Both the position numbers and the translations under genes were made by a program. Below, piece after piece: positions 1-6,883 of a DNA stretch of 11,168 nt. The notes under the pieces were generated by a model that saw nothing but the letters and a program-made list of their open reading frames with translations, had not been told where the DNA came from and did not search any database. Each line of letters starts with the position of its first letter. Within the stretch, counting starts at the first letter, position 1. Source of the DNA: Rhodobacterales bacterium (GTDB lineage: Bacteria; Pseudomonadota; Alphaproteobacteria; Rhodobacterales; Rhodobacteraceae); the NCBI GenBank assembly GCA_013298485.1, contig JAAFHS010000036.1, forward strand, positions 1 through 11,168, read 5' to 3'.

Positions 1-1086
1 CAGGCGTTCGGTCAAGGCGGGGCGCAACGGCCCCGGCCGGGGGGCATCGCGCAAGGTGGTGAACATATGACCCGCGGGCAAGGGCCGTTTGCCGCCATTC
101 CACGTCAGCGCGCGCAGAACCGCCTGTGCGGCATCCGGCAGTTCGTCGGGGATGGCATGGCCGTTCAGCGTGGCCCAGACGCCGGTCCAGCAGCGCCCCA
201 CGGACCAGGGGTTATAGCCGCCGCCGCCCAGCACGACAAAGCGGTCGGTCATCCGCTGCAAGGCCGATACGACCGCCCAATGCGCGTTGTTGGACAAAGA
301 CAGGCGGGCCAGCGGATCTTCCGCCAGCGCATCGGCCCCGCATTGCAGCACGATGGCCTCAGGCGCGAAGGCCGCGACACGAGGCAGGATCAGGCGGTCC
401 AGCACCGCCTGCATTTCGGTATCGTTGAAGCCGCGCGGGACGGGCAGGTTATAGACCTGCCCCACGCCGGCATCACCGAGCGCGCCGGTGAAGGGCCAGC
501 GCGCCTCCTCATGCACCGAGATCTGCAGGATGTCGGGGTCGGCGGCAAAGGCCTGTTCGACACCATCCGGGTGATGCGCGTCAATGTCGATATAGGCGAG
601 GCGGTGCAGCCCCGCGCGGCGCAGCGACAACAGGGCCAGCACGGGGTCGTTCAGATAACAAAAGCCATTGGCGCGGTCGGGCATGCCGTGATGCGTGCCG
701 CCGCCGGGCACATAGATCACACCGGGGCTGCGCGCCAGCAGTTCGGCCGCCAGCATCACACCCCCTGCCCCGGTGGCCGGACGGCGGAACATCTCGGGAA
801 ACACCGGATTGGACAGGGTACCTAGGCCGTGGCGGGTGCGGTCAAGATCGGTGGCCTGTTGTGCCGCCTCGACCCGTTTCAGGGCGTCGATGTAGGCGGG
901 CGTGTGCCACAGCGTCAGGGCGGCGGGTTTGGCACAGGGGCTGGTCCGGAATTGCGCAGGTGGCAGCCAGCCCAGGGCGCGTGTCAGATCCATCACGGTC
1001 GAGACGCGGGGTACGCGCAAGGGATGGGTGGCCCCATAGGTGGAACCGCGATAAATCTGCGATCCGATGAACAGGGGTCGGGTCAG
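1..1086 (-). CDS. Class I histone deacetylase / AcuC-like deacetylase, 3' end outside the window, probable CTG start
   Basis: Predicted zinc-dependent deacetylase of the arginase/deacetylase superfamily (class I HDAC, bacterial AcuC/acetylpolyamine amidohydrolase relatives), probably cytoplasmic; the substrate cannot be read from sequence. I see 362 uninterrupted codons. Counting the CTG as residue 1, the paired active-site histidines are His132-His133 in GGGTHHG, the zinc ligands are Asp169 and His171 in DIDAHH and Asp252 in QCGAD, and the catalytic tyrosine is Tyr291 in GGGGY, so the core is intact. The conserved beginning (RPLFIGS, then HPL at 21-23) starts before the first in-frame TTG (codon 23) and ATG (codon 32). 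An in-frame TGA lies five codons upstream. The only start that keeps the N-terminus is CTG at 1086-1084, which overlaps the glutathione peroxidase stop as CTGA and has a GAGG about 10 bases upstream. Same operon as the peroxidase, with translational coupling likely. The C-terminus continues past position 1. Confidence 0.9.
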   Translation of the reverse strand, partial: MTRPLFIGSQIYRGSTYGATHPLRVPRVSTVMDLTRALGWLPPAQFRTSPCAKPAALTLWHTPAYIDALKRVEAAQQATDLDRTRHGLGTLSNPVFPEMFRRPATGAGGVMLAAELLARSPGVIYVPGGGTHHGMPDRANGFCYLNDPVLALLSLRRAGLHRLAYIDIDAHHPDGVEQAFAADPDILQISVHEEARWPFTGALGDAGVGQVYNLPVPRGFNDTEMQAVLDRLILPRVAAFAPEAIVLQCGADALAEDPLARLSLSNNAHWAVVSALQRMTDRFVVLGGGGYNPWSVGRCWTGVWATLNGHAIPDELPDAAQAVLRALTWNGGKRPLPAGHMFTTLRDAPRPGPLRPALTERL

Positions 1087-1640
1087 TTCAACAGCGCCTC
1101 AATCGGGCGGGTGATGGCGCGGGCGGTTGGGTTGGTCGTGGAGCCCCAGGTGTCGACCAGCGCACCGTCGGGGCCGATCAGAACTTTGTTGAAATTCCAG
1201 CCGGGTTCGAAGCCGTAAGTATCGCGCAGCATCGCATAAAAGGGATGCGCCGCACCGCCCGTGACAGGCGTGATGGTGGTCATCGGGATCGTCAGGCCGA
1301 AATTCGTGGCGCAGAAGGATTTCACTTCGCCGTTATCCGCAAGCTCCTGCGCGAAATCATCGGAGGGGACGGCCAGCACGACGAGGCCACGATCCTTGTA
1401 GGTGTCATAGAGCACCTGCAGATCATCATATTGCGGGGTAAAGCCGCAGAGCGAGGCGGTGTTCACGACCAGCACGGGCTTGCCGCGGAAGGCATCAAGA
1501 TCAATCGTGCCGCCGTCAATGGAGGGGAAGGTATAGCCCGCATGGGCGCGCAGCGGCAGCAGGGCCGCAAGTGCGAGGATCAGCCAGAAGGCGGCCAGTG
1601 GCAGGATAGGGTTCTGACGGCGGGTTTGGGTGCGGGTCAT
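1083..1640 (-). CDS. Exported glutathione peroxidase family protein
   Basis: Thiol peroxidase of the glutathione peroxidase family, 185 residues from the chosen start, predicted to reduce peroxides in the periplasm. An N-terminal signal peptide is visible: a basic region (RTQTRRQ), a hydrophobic stretch at about residues 11-30, and an A-H-A cleavage site before GYTFPS. The peroxidatic cysteine is Cys65 in NTASLCGFTPQY. Trp148-Asn149 of the WNF motif and the FC and HPFY motifs are present. The catalytic Gln of the usual CNQF motif is replaced: the local sequence is PSDDF, with Asp95 in that place. An upstream in-frame ATG at 1658 would add six residues, but it has no ribosome site and falls at the predicted transcription start. 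The ATG at 1640 has GAGG five bases upstream. First gene of a two-gene unit with the downstream deacetylase. Catalytic cysteine, fold motifs and export are clear; the physiological reductant (glutathione or thioredoxin) is not. Confidence 0.92.
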   Translation of the reverse strand: MTRTQTRRQNPILPLAAFWLILALAALLPLRAHAGYTFPSIDGGTIDLDAFRGKPVLVVNTASLCGFTPQYDDLQVLYDTYKDRGLVVLAVPSDDFAQELADNGEVKSFCATNFGLTIPMTTITPVTGGAAHPFYAMLRDTYGFEPGWNFNKVLIGPDGALVDTWGSTTNPTARAITRPIEALLN

Positions 1641-1645
1641 GATCG

Positions 1646-1649
1646 CCTC
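1646..1649 (-). promoter_or_regulatory. Ribosome binding site deciding the peroxidase start
   Basis: On the minus strand GAGG lies five bases before the ATG at 1640. The alternative ATG at 1658 has no purine-rich motif before it. This supports the shorter protein, whose N-terminus fits a normal signal peptide. Confidence 0.6.
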
Positions 1650-1664
1650 ATTTTGCATGAAACA

Positions 1665-1692
1665 ATGATAAGCTGATTGCCTGTCGCGTCAA
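1665..1692 (-). promoter_or_regulatory. Candidate housekeeping promoter for the peroxidase-deacetylase unit
   Basis: On the minus strand a -35-like TTGACG (1692-1687) and a -10-like TATCAT (1670-1665) are separated by 16 bases. Transcription would start near 1658, giving a leader of about 18 bases before the preferred ATG. The match to the sigma-70 type consensus is good, but this is a pattern match only. Confidence 0.5.
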
Positions 1693-1820
1693 ATTTTATC
1701 GGCGACCGCACTGCAATGCCGATGCCCCCCCTGTCAAAACATGGAAATTCATGGCATTCTGTCATAGGGCAAGGCACGGATCCGGCAGACAAGCCGGGCG
1801 GCACAAGGAATGGTCGGCAG

Positions 1821-2282
1821 ATGAAACGCAGTCAATTCGAACCCGTCGCGGGCGATGCGCGGTCGCAGATCGCTGCCCTGTGCTGGCGCATGCACCGGGA
1901 TCGGGTGGAGGTGCTGCTGATCACCAGCCGCGATACAGGCCGCTGGGTGTTGCCGAAAGGCTGGCCGGTGGAGGGGCGGGATGGCCCGGGGTCGGCGACA
2001 CAAGAGGCCTGGGAAGAGGCCGGGGTGACAGGCGTGGTCAATCCGGCGGTGATCGGGCTGTTCGGCTATGACAAGGTGATGGCGGCACAGGCGGCCCTGC
2101 CCTGCATGGTATCGGTGTTCGCGCTGCGGGTGGCGGGCCTGGCGCGGCGGTTCCCCGAGCGCAAAGAGCGGCGGCGCAAGTGGTTCACCGCCGAAAGGGC
2201 GGCGCGCAAGGTGGTGGAGCCGGAGCTGCGCAACCTGATATTGCGCATCGCGCGGGGCGAGATCACGCTGGTGGCCGATTGA
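1821..2282 (+). CDS. NUDIX hydrolase (diphosphoinositol/dinucleoside polyphosphate hydrolase-like subgroup)
   Basis: A 153-residue NUDIX-fold hydrolase, expected to cleave a nucleoside diphosphate linked to another group; the substrate is unknown. PKGWP at 45-49 followed by a NUDIX box at about 47-69 resembles the alphaproteobacterial subgroup with KGWP before the box. The metal-binding glutamates Glu62, Glu65 and Glu66 and Gly68 are present (QEAWEEAGV). Two consensus positions differ: Arg53 sits where the box usually has Glu, and Gln61 replaces the usual Arg. The open frame extends upstream to about 1677, but the added residues look non-coding. The ATG at 1821 has AAGGA about 11 bases upstream and gives the expected family length. 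The C-terminal half is basic (RKERRRK). It is followed 45 bases later by the DUF1178 gene on the same strand, so a two-gene operon is likely. Confidence 0.88.
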   Translation: MKRSQFEPVAGDARSQIAALCWRMHRDRVEVLLITSRDTGRWVLPKGWPVEGRDGPGSATQEAWEEAGVTGVVNPAVIGLFGYDKVMAAQAALPCMVSVFALRVAGLARRFPERKERRRKWFTAERAARKVVEPELRNLILRIARGEITLVAD

Positions 2283-2327
2283 TCTTTTCACGGCAGCGCT
2301 TAAATGACAGGGATCAGAGGACGATCC

Positions 2328-2744
2328 ATGATCCGCTATGACCTGATCTGCGCGCAAGGGCACCGTTTTGACGGCTGGTTTCCGTCTGGCGCGGGCTTTG
2401 ACAGCCAGAAGCGGGCGGGGCATCTTTCCTGTGCGGTCTGCGGTGATGCGGGGGTGGACAAGGCGCTGATGGCACCGGGTGTGGCGCTGCGGGACACCCC
2501 GACCGGGATCACGGCACCACGCGATGCGCGCGAGGCGGCCCTGGCCGCACTGCGCGCGCAGGTGGAGGCGGGATCGGACTATGTCGGCATGAACTTTGTG
2601 GCCGAGGCGCGCGCGATCCATGCGGGCGAGGCGCCGGAGCGGTCGATCTACGGCGAGGCCCGGGCGGACGAGGCGCGCGCGCTGATCGCGGATGGCGTGC
2701 CGGTGGCACCCTTGCCGTTCCTGCCGACGCGCAAGGCGCATTGA
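2328..2744 (+). CDS. DUF1178 family protein
   Basis: A 138-residue protein matching the DUF1178 family, found widely in Alpha- and Betaproteobacteria, with no established function that I know of. The N-terminus MIRYDLICAQGHRFDGWF is typical. Cys8 and His12 followed by the Cys35-x2-Cys38 pair look like a zinc-ribbon-type metal site. The C-terminal motif YVGMNFVAEARAIHAGE with ERSIYGEA is also characteristic. The ATG at 2328 has AGAGGA six bases upstream. It lies downstream of the NUDIX gene and converges on the ferredoxin gene with only 29 bases between the two stop codons. No good intrinsic terminator is visible in that gap. Confidence 0.92.
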   Translation: MIRYDLICAQGHRFDGWFPSGAGFDSQKRAGHLSCAVCGDAGVDKALMAPGVALRDTPTGITAPRDAREAALAALRAQVEAGSDYVGMNFVAEARAIHAGEAPERSIYGEARADEARALIADGVPVAPLPFLPTRKAH

Positions 2745-2773
2745 CGGACGGCGGGGCGCGGCCGACCTTTTCC

Positions 2774-3097
2774 TTAGATCTGCTTTTCGGGCATCTGCAC
2801 GCGCAGGCCGTCGAGCGCATCGCTGACCTTCAGCTGGCAGGTCAGGCGCGAGCGGACGGGGTCGGGCGACCATGCGAAGTCGAGCATGTCTTCCTCCATG
2901 CTGTCCTTCTTCGGCAGTTTGCCGACCCAGGCCGCATCGACATAGACATGGCAGGTGGAACAGGCGCAGGCGCCGCCGCAATCGGCCTCGATCCCCGGAA
3001 TACCGTTGTCACGCGCGCCTTCCATCACGGTCAGGCCATTGGCCACATCGACCACATGTTCCTTGCCGCCAAATTCCACGTAAGTGATCTTCGCCAT
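2774..3097 (-). CDS. [2Fe-2S] ferredoxin, adrenodoxin/putidaredoxin type (FdVI-like)
   Basis: A 107-residue soluble electron carrier of the vertebrate-adrenodoxin/putidaredoxin class. The four cluster ligands are Cys40, Cys46, Cys49 and Cys87 in the C-x5-C-x2-C...C spacing (DCGGACACSTC and LTCQ); Cys44 is an extra cysteine. The ending LPEKQI resembles, from memory, Rhodobacter capsulatus ferredoxin VI (FdxE). Partners of this class include cytochrome P450 systems and Fe-S cluster assembly; no P450 or reductase gene is in the window, so the partner is unknown. The ATG at 3097 gives a standard-length protein, with AGGGA about eight bases upstream. It converges on DUF1178 and diverges from the peptidoglycan-binding lipoprotein across 165 bases. 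I see no strong promoter in that gap. Confidence 0.93.
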   Translation of the reverse strand: MAKITYVEFGGKEHVVDVANGLTVMEGARDNGIPGIEADCGGACACSTCHVYVDAAWVGKLPKKDSMEEDMLDFAWSPDPVRSRLTCQLKVSDALDGLRVQMPEKQI

Positions 3098-3262
3098 GAT
3101 CCGTCCCTGCAAAACTCTGTCGCGATGGACATAGGACAACGGCAGGGAATTTGCCAGAGGGGCAAAAAGGGGATGCAGCCCCAAGGCTTTCGCGCCCTGC
3201 GGCTTGTCGCTATGATCTGCGGCGATACCGGGGCAAACCCGGACGGGGAAACGGGGCAGAGG

Positions 3263-3802
3263 ATGCAGTACCGGGTTATTCTGACGACCGCTTTTCTGAT
3301 GTCGGCCTGCCAGAACGCCGGGATCGATGCCCCTGTGACGGCCGATCTGTCCGGTGAGCTGATCCGGCTGGAGGGCACGCGCCCCCCCGATGGCCCGCCC
3401 GGTTCGTGCTGGGACCGGGATATCCTGCCGACCGTGATCGAGACGGTGACGGAACAGGTGCTGGTGGAGCCTGAAACCCGCGCGGATGATGGGACGGTGC
3501 TGACCGCCGCCGTGTACCGCACGGAAAGCAGCCAGGAGATCGTGCAAGAGCGGGGTCAGGTCTGGTTTCGCGCGCCCTGCATGGCCGCGCTGGATGTGGA
3601 TTTCATCGCCACATTGCAGCGGGCCCTGAAGGCGCGGGGCCTCTATCTGCTGCCATTGACCGGGGTCTATGACGCGGCCACATCGGAGGCGGTGCGCCGC
3701 TATCAGGCGATGCGCGGCTTTGACAGCCCGCGCCTGACGCTGGCGGCGGCACGCGAACTGGGGATCGTGGCAGCCGATCTGGGGTTGGCGGGGGTGGAGT
3801 GA
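3263..3802 (+). CDS. Small predicted lipoprotein with a C-terminal peptidoglycan-binding domain
   Basis: A 179-residue protein. The N-terminus MQYRVILTTAFLMSAC has a hydrophobic stretch ending in LMSAC, which fits a relaxed lipobox with Cys16 as the lipidated residue; Gln17 follows, which does not signal inner-membrane retention. Residues about 112-167 match a PG_binding_1 domain (IATLQRALKARG, TGVYDAATSEAVRRYQ). The central part, about 45-106, has two cysteines (Cys49 in SCWDRD, Cys106 in FRAPC) that could pair; I do not recognise it as a named domain. Predicted role: a periplasmic cell-wall-attached lipoprotein without a visible catalytic domain. The open frame extends far upstream, but only the ATG at 3263 starts a signal sequence. 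AGAGG abuts this ATG and a GGGG lies about six bases upstream. Divergent from the ferredoxin gene. Confidence 0.85.
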   Translation: MQYRVILTTAFLMSACQNAGIDAPVTADLSGELIRLEGTRPPDGPPGSCWDRDILPTVIETVTEQVLVEPETRADDGTVLTAAVYRTESSQEIVQERGQVWFRAPCMAALDVDFIATLQRALKARGLYLLPLTGVYDAATSEAVRRYQAMRGFDSPRLTLAAARELGIVAADLGLAGVE

Positions 3803-3859
3803 GGTTTGGGCGATCCTGCCGAGATGAGCCCTGAGCCGCCCTTCGCCGCAATCCCCCTT

Positions 3860-3892
3860 GGCCCGGAATCGAGGGCTTTAGCCCGCCGGGCC
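3860..3892. repeat. Two-part GC-rich hairpin
   Basis: GGCCCGG (3860-3866) pairs exactly with CCGGGCC (3886-3892). Within it GGGC (3873-3876) pairs with GCCC (3881-3884) around a TTTA loop. It lies 58 bases after the lipoprotein stop. It has no T-run, so it would be a weak intrinsic terminator but could protect a 3' end. Its right arm shares five bases (3888-3892) with the neighbouring inverted-repeat element, so the two structures compete. Confidence 0.6.
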
Positions 3893-4018
3893 GCGCCCGA
3901 CCTCCCGCACGGGAGGGCGCATCTGTGCCGTCAGTGTGCAGAACATCTGCGGGAGGGGCTGCACCATAAAGCATGTCGAACGAACAGTGCTGCGCCCACC
4001 CGAGGTCGGGCGCGGCCC
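3888..4018. repeat. 131-bp element bounded by long inverted repeats (MITE-like or REP/BIME-like)
   Basis: The outer 17 bases, 3888-3904 and 4002-4018, are perfect reverse complements. After a six-base insertion in the left arm (3905-3910) the match resumes: 3911-3921 pairs with 3991-4001 with one mismatch, and CTGT (3923-3926) pairs with ACAG (3984-3987). The arms are therefore about 35-39 bases with a central region of about 57. The left arm folds on its own as CCTCCC-gcac-GGGAGG (3901-3916). In the right arm GCGCCC pairs with GGGCGC and ACC with GGT around a CGA loop. I see no target-site duplication and no coding sequence inside. It could be a non-autonomous mobile element, a REP-type intergenic palindrome, or a structured RNA end shared by the two convergent genes. 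Confidence 0.6.
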
Positions 4019-4108
4019 TCTGTCATCTATCGGGGTGGACGGCAGTAAAGTCCCGCAAACAAGCCGGACGCGCAATCTGCGCCACGCGCATCCAACCCCG
4101 CACACTGC

Positions 4109-4141
4109 AAAAAAAGGCCAACCAGGTTTCCCCGGTCGGCC
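4109..4141 (-). terminator. Intrinsic terminator of degP
   Basis: Read on the minus strand, an 11-pair stem (4141-4131 with 4126-4116, nine Watson-Crick pairs and two G-T pairs) closes a GAAA tetraloop and is followed directly by seven Ts (4115-4109). It begins 22 bases after the degP stop codon. This is a textbook Rho-independent terminator. Confidence 0.88.
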
Positions 4142-4163
4142 GCGTTTCACGCAATCTGTTGCG

Positions 4164-5639
<1,476 letters not shown>

Positions 5640-5699
5640 GGGGCGAACTCCTTTGTAAGTCGCGGCCCTTGCGGGTCAGATCGGCGCCCGGCGCGGAGC

Positions 5700-5759
5700 C
5701 AGACGTCTGTCGTTATAGATAGAGGTCGGGACGGCAATTGCAAAGGGCGATGCGCATCG
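5700..5759 (-). promoter_or_regulatory. Candidate degP promoter flanked by two palindromes
   Basis: On the minus strand TTGCAA (5743-5738) and TATCTA (5721-5716) are 16 bases apart, placing a start near 5709. The predicted start lies in the palindrome CAGACGTCTG (5700-5709). A second palindrome, CGATGCGCATCG (5748-5759), lies just upstream of the -35. The layout is what a regulated promoter could look like, but each element is short and no regulator is identified. Confidence 0.35.
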
Positions 5760-5922
5760 TCATGCGCTTGTGAAAGCGCGCGCGCGGTTTGTGAGCCAAG
5801 AGCCGCCTGCGGGCCGCCTGCTACGCCGAAAGGATATCGGCAGAGGCGGATGTCGGGGGGGATTGTTTCAAACGGCAGGGGTTGAAGGGTGGGCTGCGAT
5901 CCAGGCACCACGCCGGATAGCG

Positions 5923-5952
5923 AAAGGGGCCGGCGCATGGGCCAGCCCCTTT
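5923..5952 (-). terminator. Strong hairpin after hflC, possible terminator or attenuator
   Basis: AAAGGGGCCGGC (5923-5934) pairs with GCCAGCCCCTTT (5941-5952) around a six-base loop, twelve pairs with one G-T wobble in the minus-strand RNA. It starts 37 bases past the hflC stop. Only three Ts end the stem, so termination may be partial. This would separate hflKC from degP without isolating them fully. Confidence 0.55.
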
Positions 5953-5989
5953 GTCATCATCACACGGCCAAGAGCCGCGAAGACCGGCA

Positions 5990-6883
5990 TCATTCTGCTG
6001 CGGGTCCCGGTGCGACGGGGATGTCGTAGCTGCGCAGGTACTGGAAGAAATCGCTGTCCGGCTGCATTACGATGGATGAATTGCTGCCCTGCAGGGCCGT
6101 CTCATACGAGGTGAGCGAGCGGGTGAAGGCAAAGAATTCCGGGTCCTGACCGAAGGCTTCGGCATAGATTGCGTTGCGTTCGGCATCGGCCTCACCCCGG
6201 ATCACGCTGGATTGGCGGCGTGCATCCGAGGTCAGTTCGACCACAGTGCGGTCTGCCGTCGCCGTCACCCGCTGCGCGGCCTCTTTCCCGCGGGCGATTT
6301 CATCGGCGGCTTCGCGTTCGCGTTCGGCACGCATCCGGGCGAAGGTCGCCTCGACGTTCTGTTCCGGCTGATCGGTGCGCGTCAGGCGGACATCGATCAG
6401 ATCGACGCCGAGAGATGCCGCCTCAAGCCGGGCTTCGTCGCGAATGCTGTTCATCAGGGCAGTGCGCCCCTCGGACAGCAGTTCGGTCGATGTGACGCGC
6501 CCGAGCGTTGCCTGAAGCGCTGTGTTGACAATGCCGTCAATCCGCTGACGGGCGAATTCTTCGCCGCCGCCGCCAACAGCGGAACGGAACCGCCGCAGAT
6601 CGGTGATGCGCCAGCGCACGAAGGCATCCACCACCAGCCGGCGGTCATCGGCCATGGTGACTTCTAGGGGCTGGGTCGGCAATGCAAGAATGCGGTCATC
6701 ATAGCGGACCACGTCCTGCAGGAACGGCATCTTGAACCCGATACCGGGTTCGGAGCGTTCCTGAACAATCTCGCCGAATTGCAGAACAAGAACCCGCTCG
6801 CGCTCATCCACGATGAAGATCGACGAGAGGGCCGCAATACCGATGGCACCCAGCGCGGCCAGTGCAATGACAGAACGATTCAT
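5990..6883 (-). CDS. hflC: HflC, membrane stomatin-like regulator of FtsH
   Basis: A 297-residue inner-membrane protein that with HflK forms a large cage around the FtsH AAA protease and modulates its access to membrane substrates. A single N-terminal transmembrane segment (about 5-24) is followed by a Band-7/SPFH domain: VDERERVLVLQFGE, EPGIGFKMPFLQ and VVRYDDRILALPTQP are typical HflC landmarks. A long charged helical stretch runs at about 175-245 (ARMRAEREREAADEIARGKEAAQR). The C-terminus ends in a short Pro/Ala tail. The ATG at 6883 shares one base with the hflK stop (TGATG) and has GGAGG eight bases upstream inside hflK. Translation is probably coupled, as equal amounts of both subunits are needed. 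Confidence 0.97.
   Translation of the reverse strand: MNRSVIALAALGAIGIAALSSIFIVDERERVLVLQFGEIVQERSEPGIGFKMPFLQDVVRYDDRILALPTQPLEVTMADDRRLVVDAFVRWRITDLRRFRSAVGGGGEEFARQRIDGIVNTALQATLGRVTSTELLSEGRTALMNSIRDEARLEAASLGVDLIDVRLTRTDQPEQNVEATFARMRAEREREAADEIARGKEAAQRVTATADRTVVELTSDARRQSSVIRGEADAERNAIYAEAFGQDPEFFAFTRSLTSYETALQGSNSSIVMQPDSDFFQYLRSYDIPVAPGPAAE

Larger units (their letters stand above)
3803..4163. other. Convergent intergenic region with several inverted repeats
   Basis: Gene-free stretch between the convergent lipoprotein and degP genes. It holds a two-part hairpin (3860-3892), a 131-bp element with long inverted-repeat arms (3888-4018) and the degP terminator (4109-4141). Open frames here on both strands have no homology I recognise and no ribosome sites. 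Part 4019-4108 shows nothing I can name. Confidence 0.7.
5640..5989. other. hflC-degP intergenic region
   Basis: A 350-base gap with no convincing gene. It contains the hairpin after hflC (5923-5952), a candidate degP promoter (5716-5743), two perfect palindromes, CAGACGTCTG (5700-5709) and CGATGCGCATCG (5748-5759), and an 11-base alternating GC run at 5776-5786. A 100-codon frame across it has low-complexity composition and no ribosome site. Confidence 0.6.

Noticed and set aside
67..825. Long plus-strand open frame of 252 codons
   Set aside because: It is antisense to the clearly conserved deacetylase, has Gln/Arg/Gly-rich shadow composition, and shows no recognisable motif or ribosome site.
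2749..2768. Terminator between DUF1178 and the ferredoxin gene
   Set aside because: CGGC/GCCG is followed by ACC and only four Ts. A four-pair stem with an eight-base loop is too weak to call.
1749..2981. Minus-strand open frame of 410 codons
   Set aside because: It lies opposite the NUDIX and DUF1178 genes and runs into the ferredoxin gene in another frame. Its Arg/His/Pro-rich composition is that of an antisense shadow in GC-rich DNA.
2741..3262. Upstream extension of the lipoprotein frame to 353 codons
   Set aside because: The added part is antisense to the ferredoxin gene, and the signal sequence and lipobox begin only at 3263.
5776..5786. Alternating GC run as a Z-DNA site
   Set aside because: Eleven bases of alternating G and C are unremarkable at this GC content, and nothing else supports a role.
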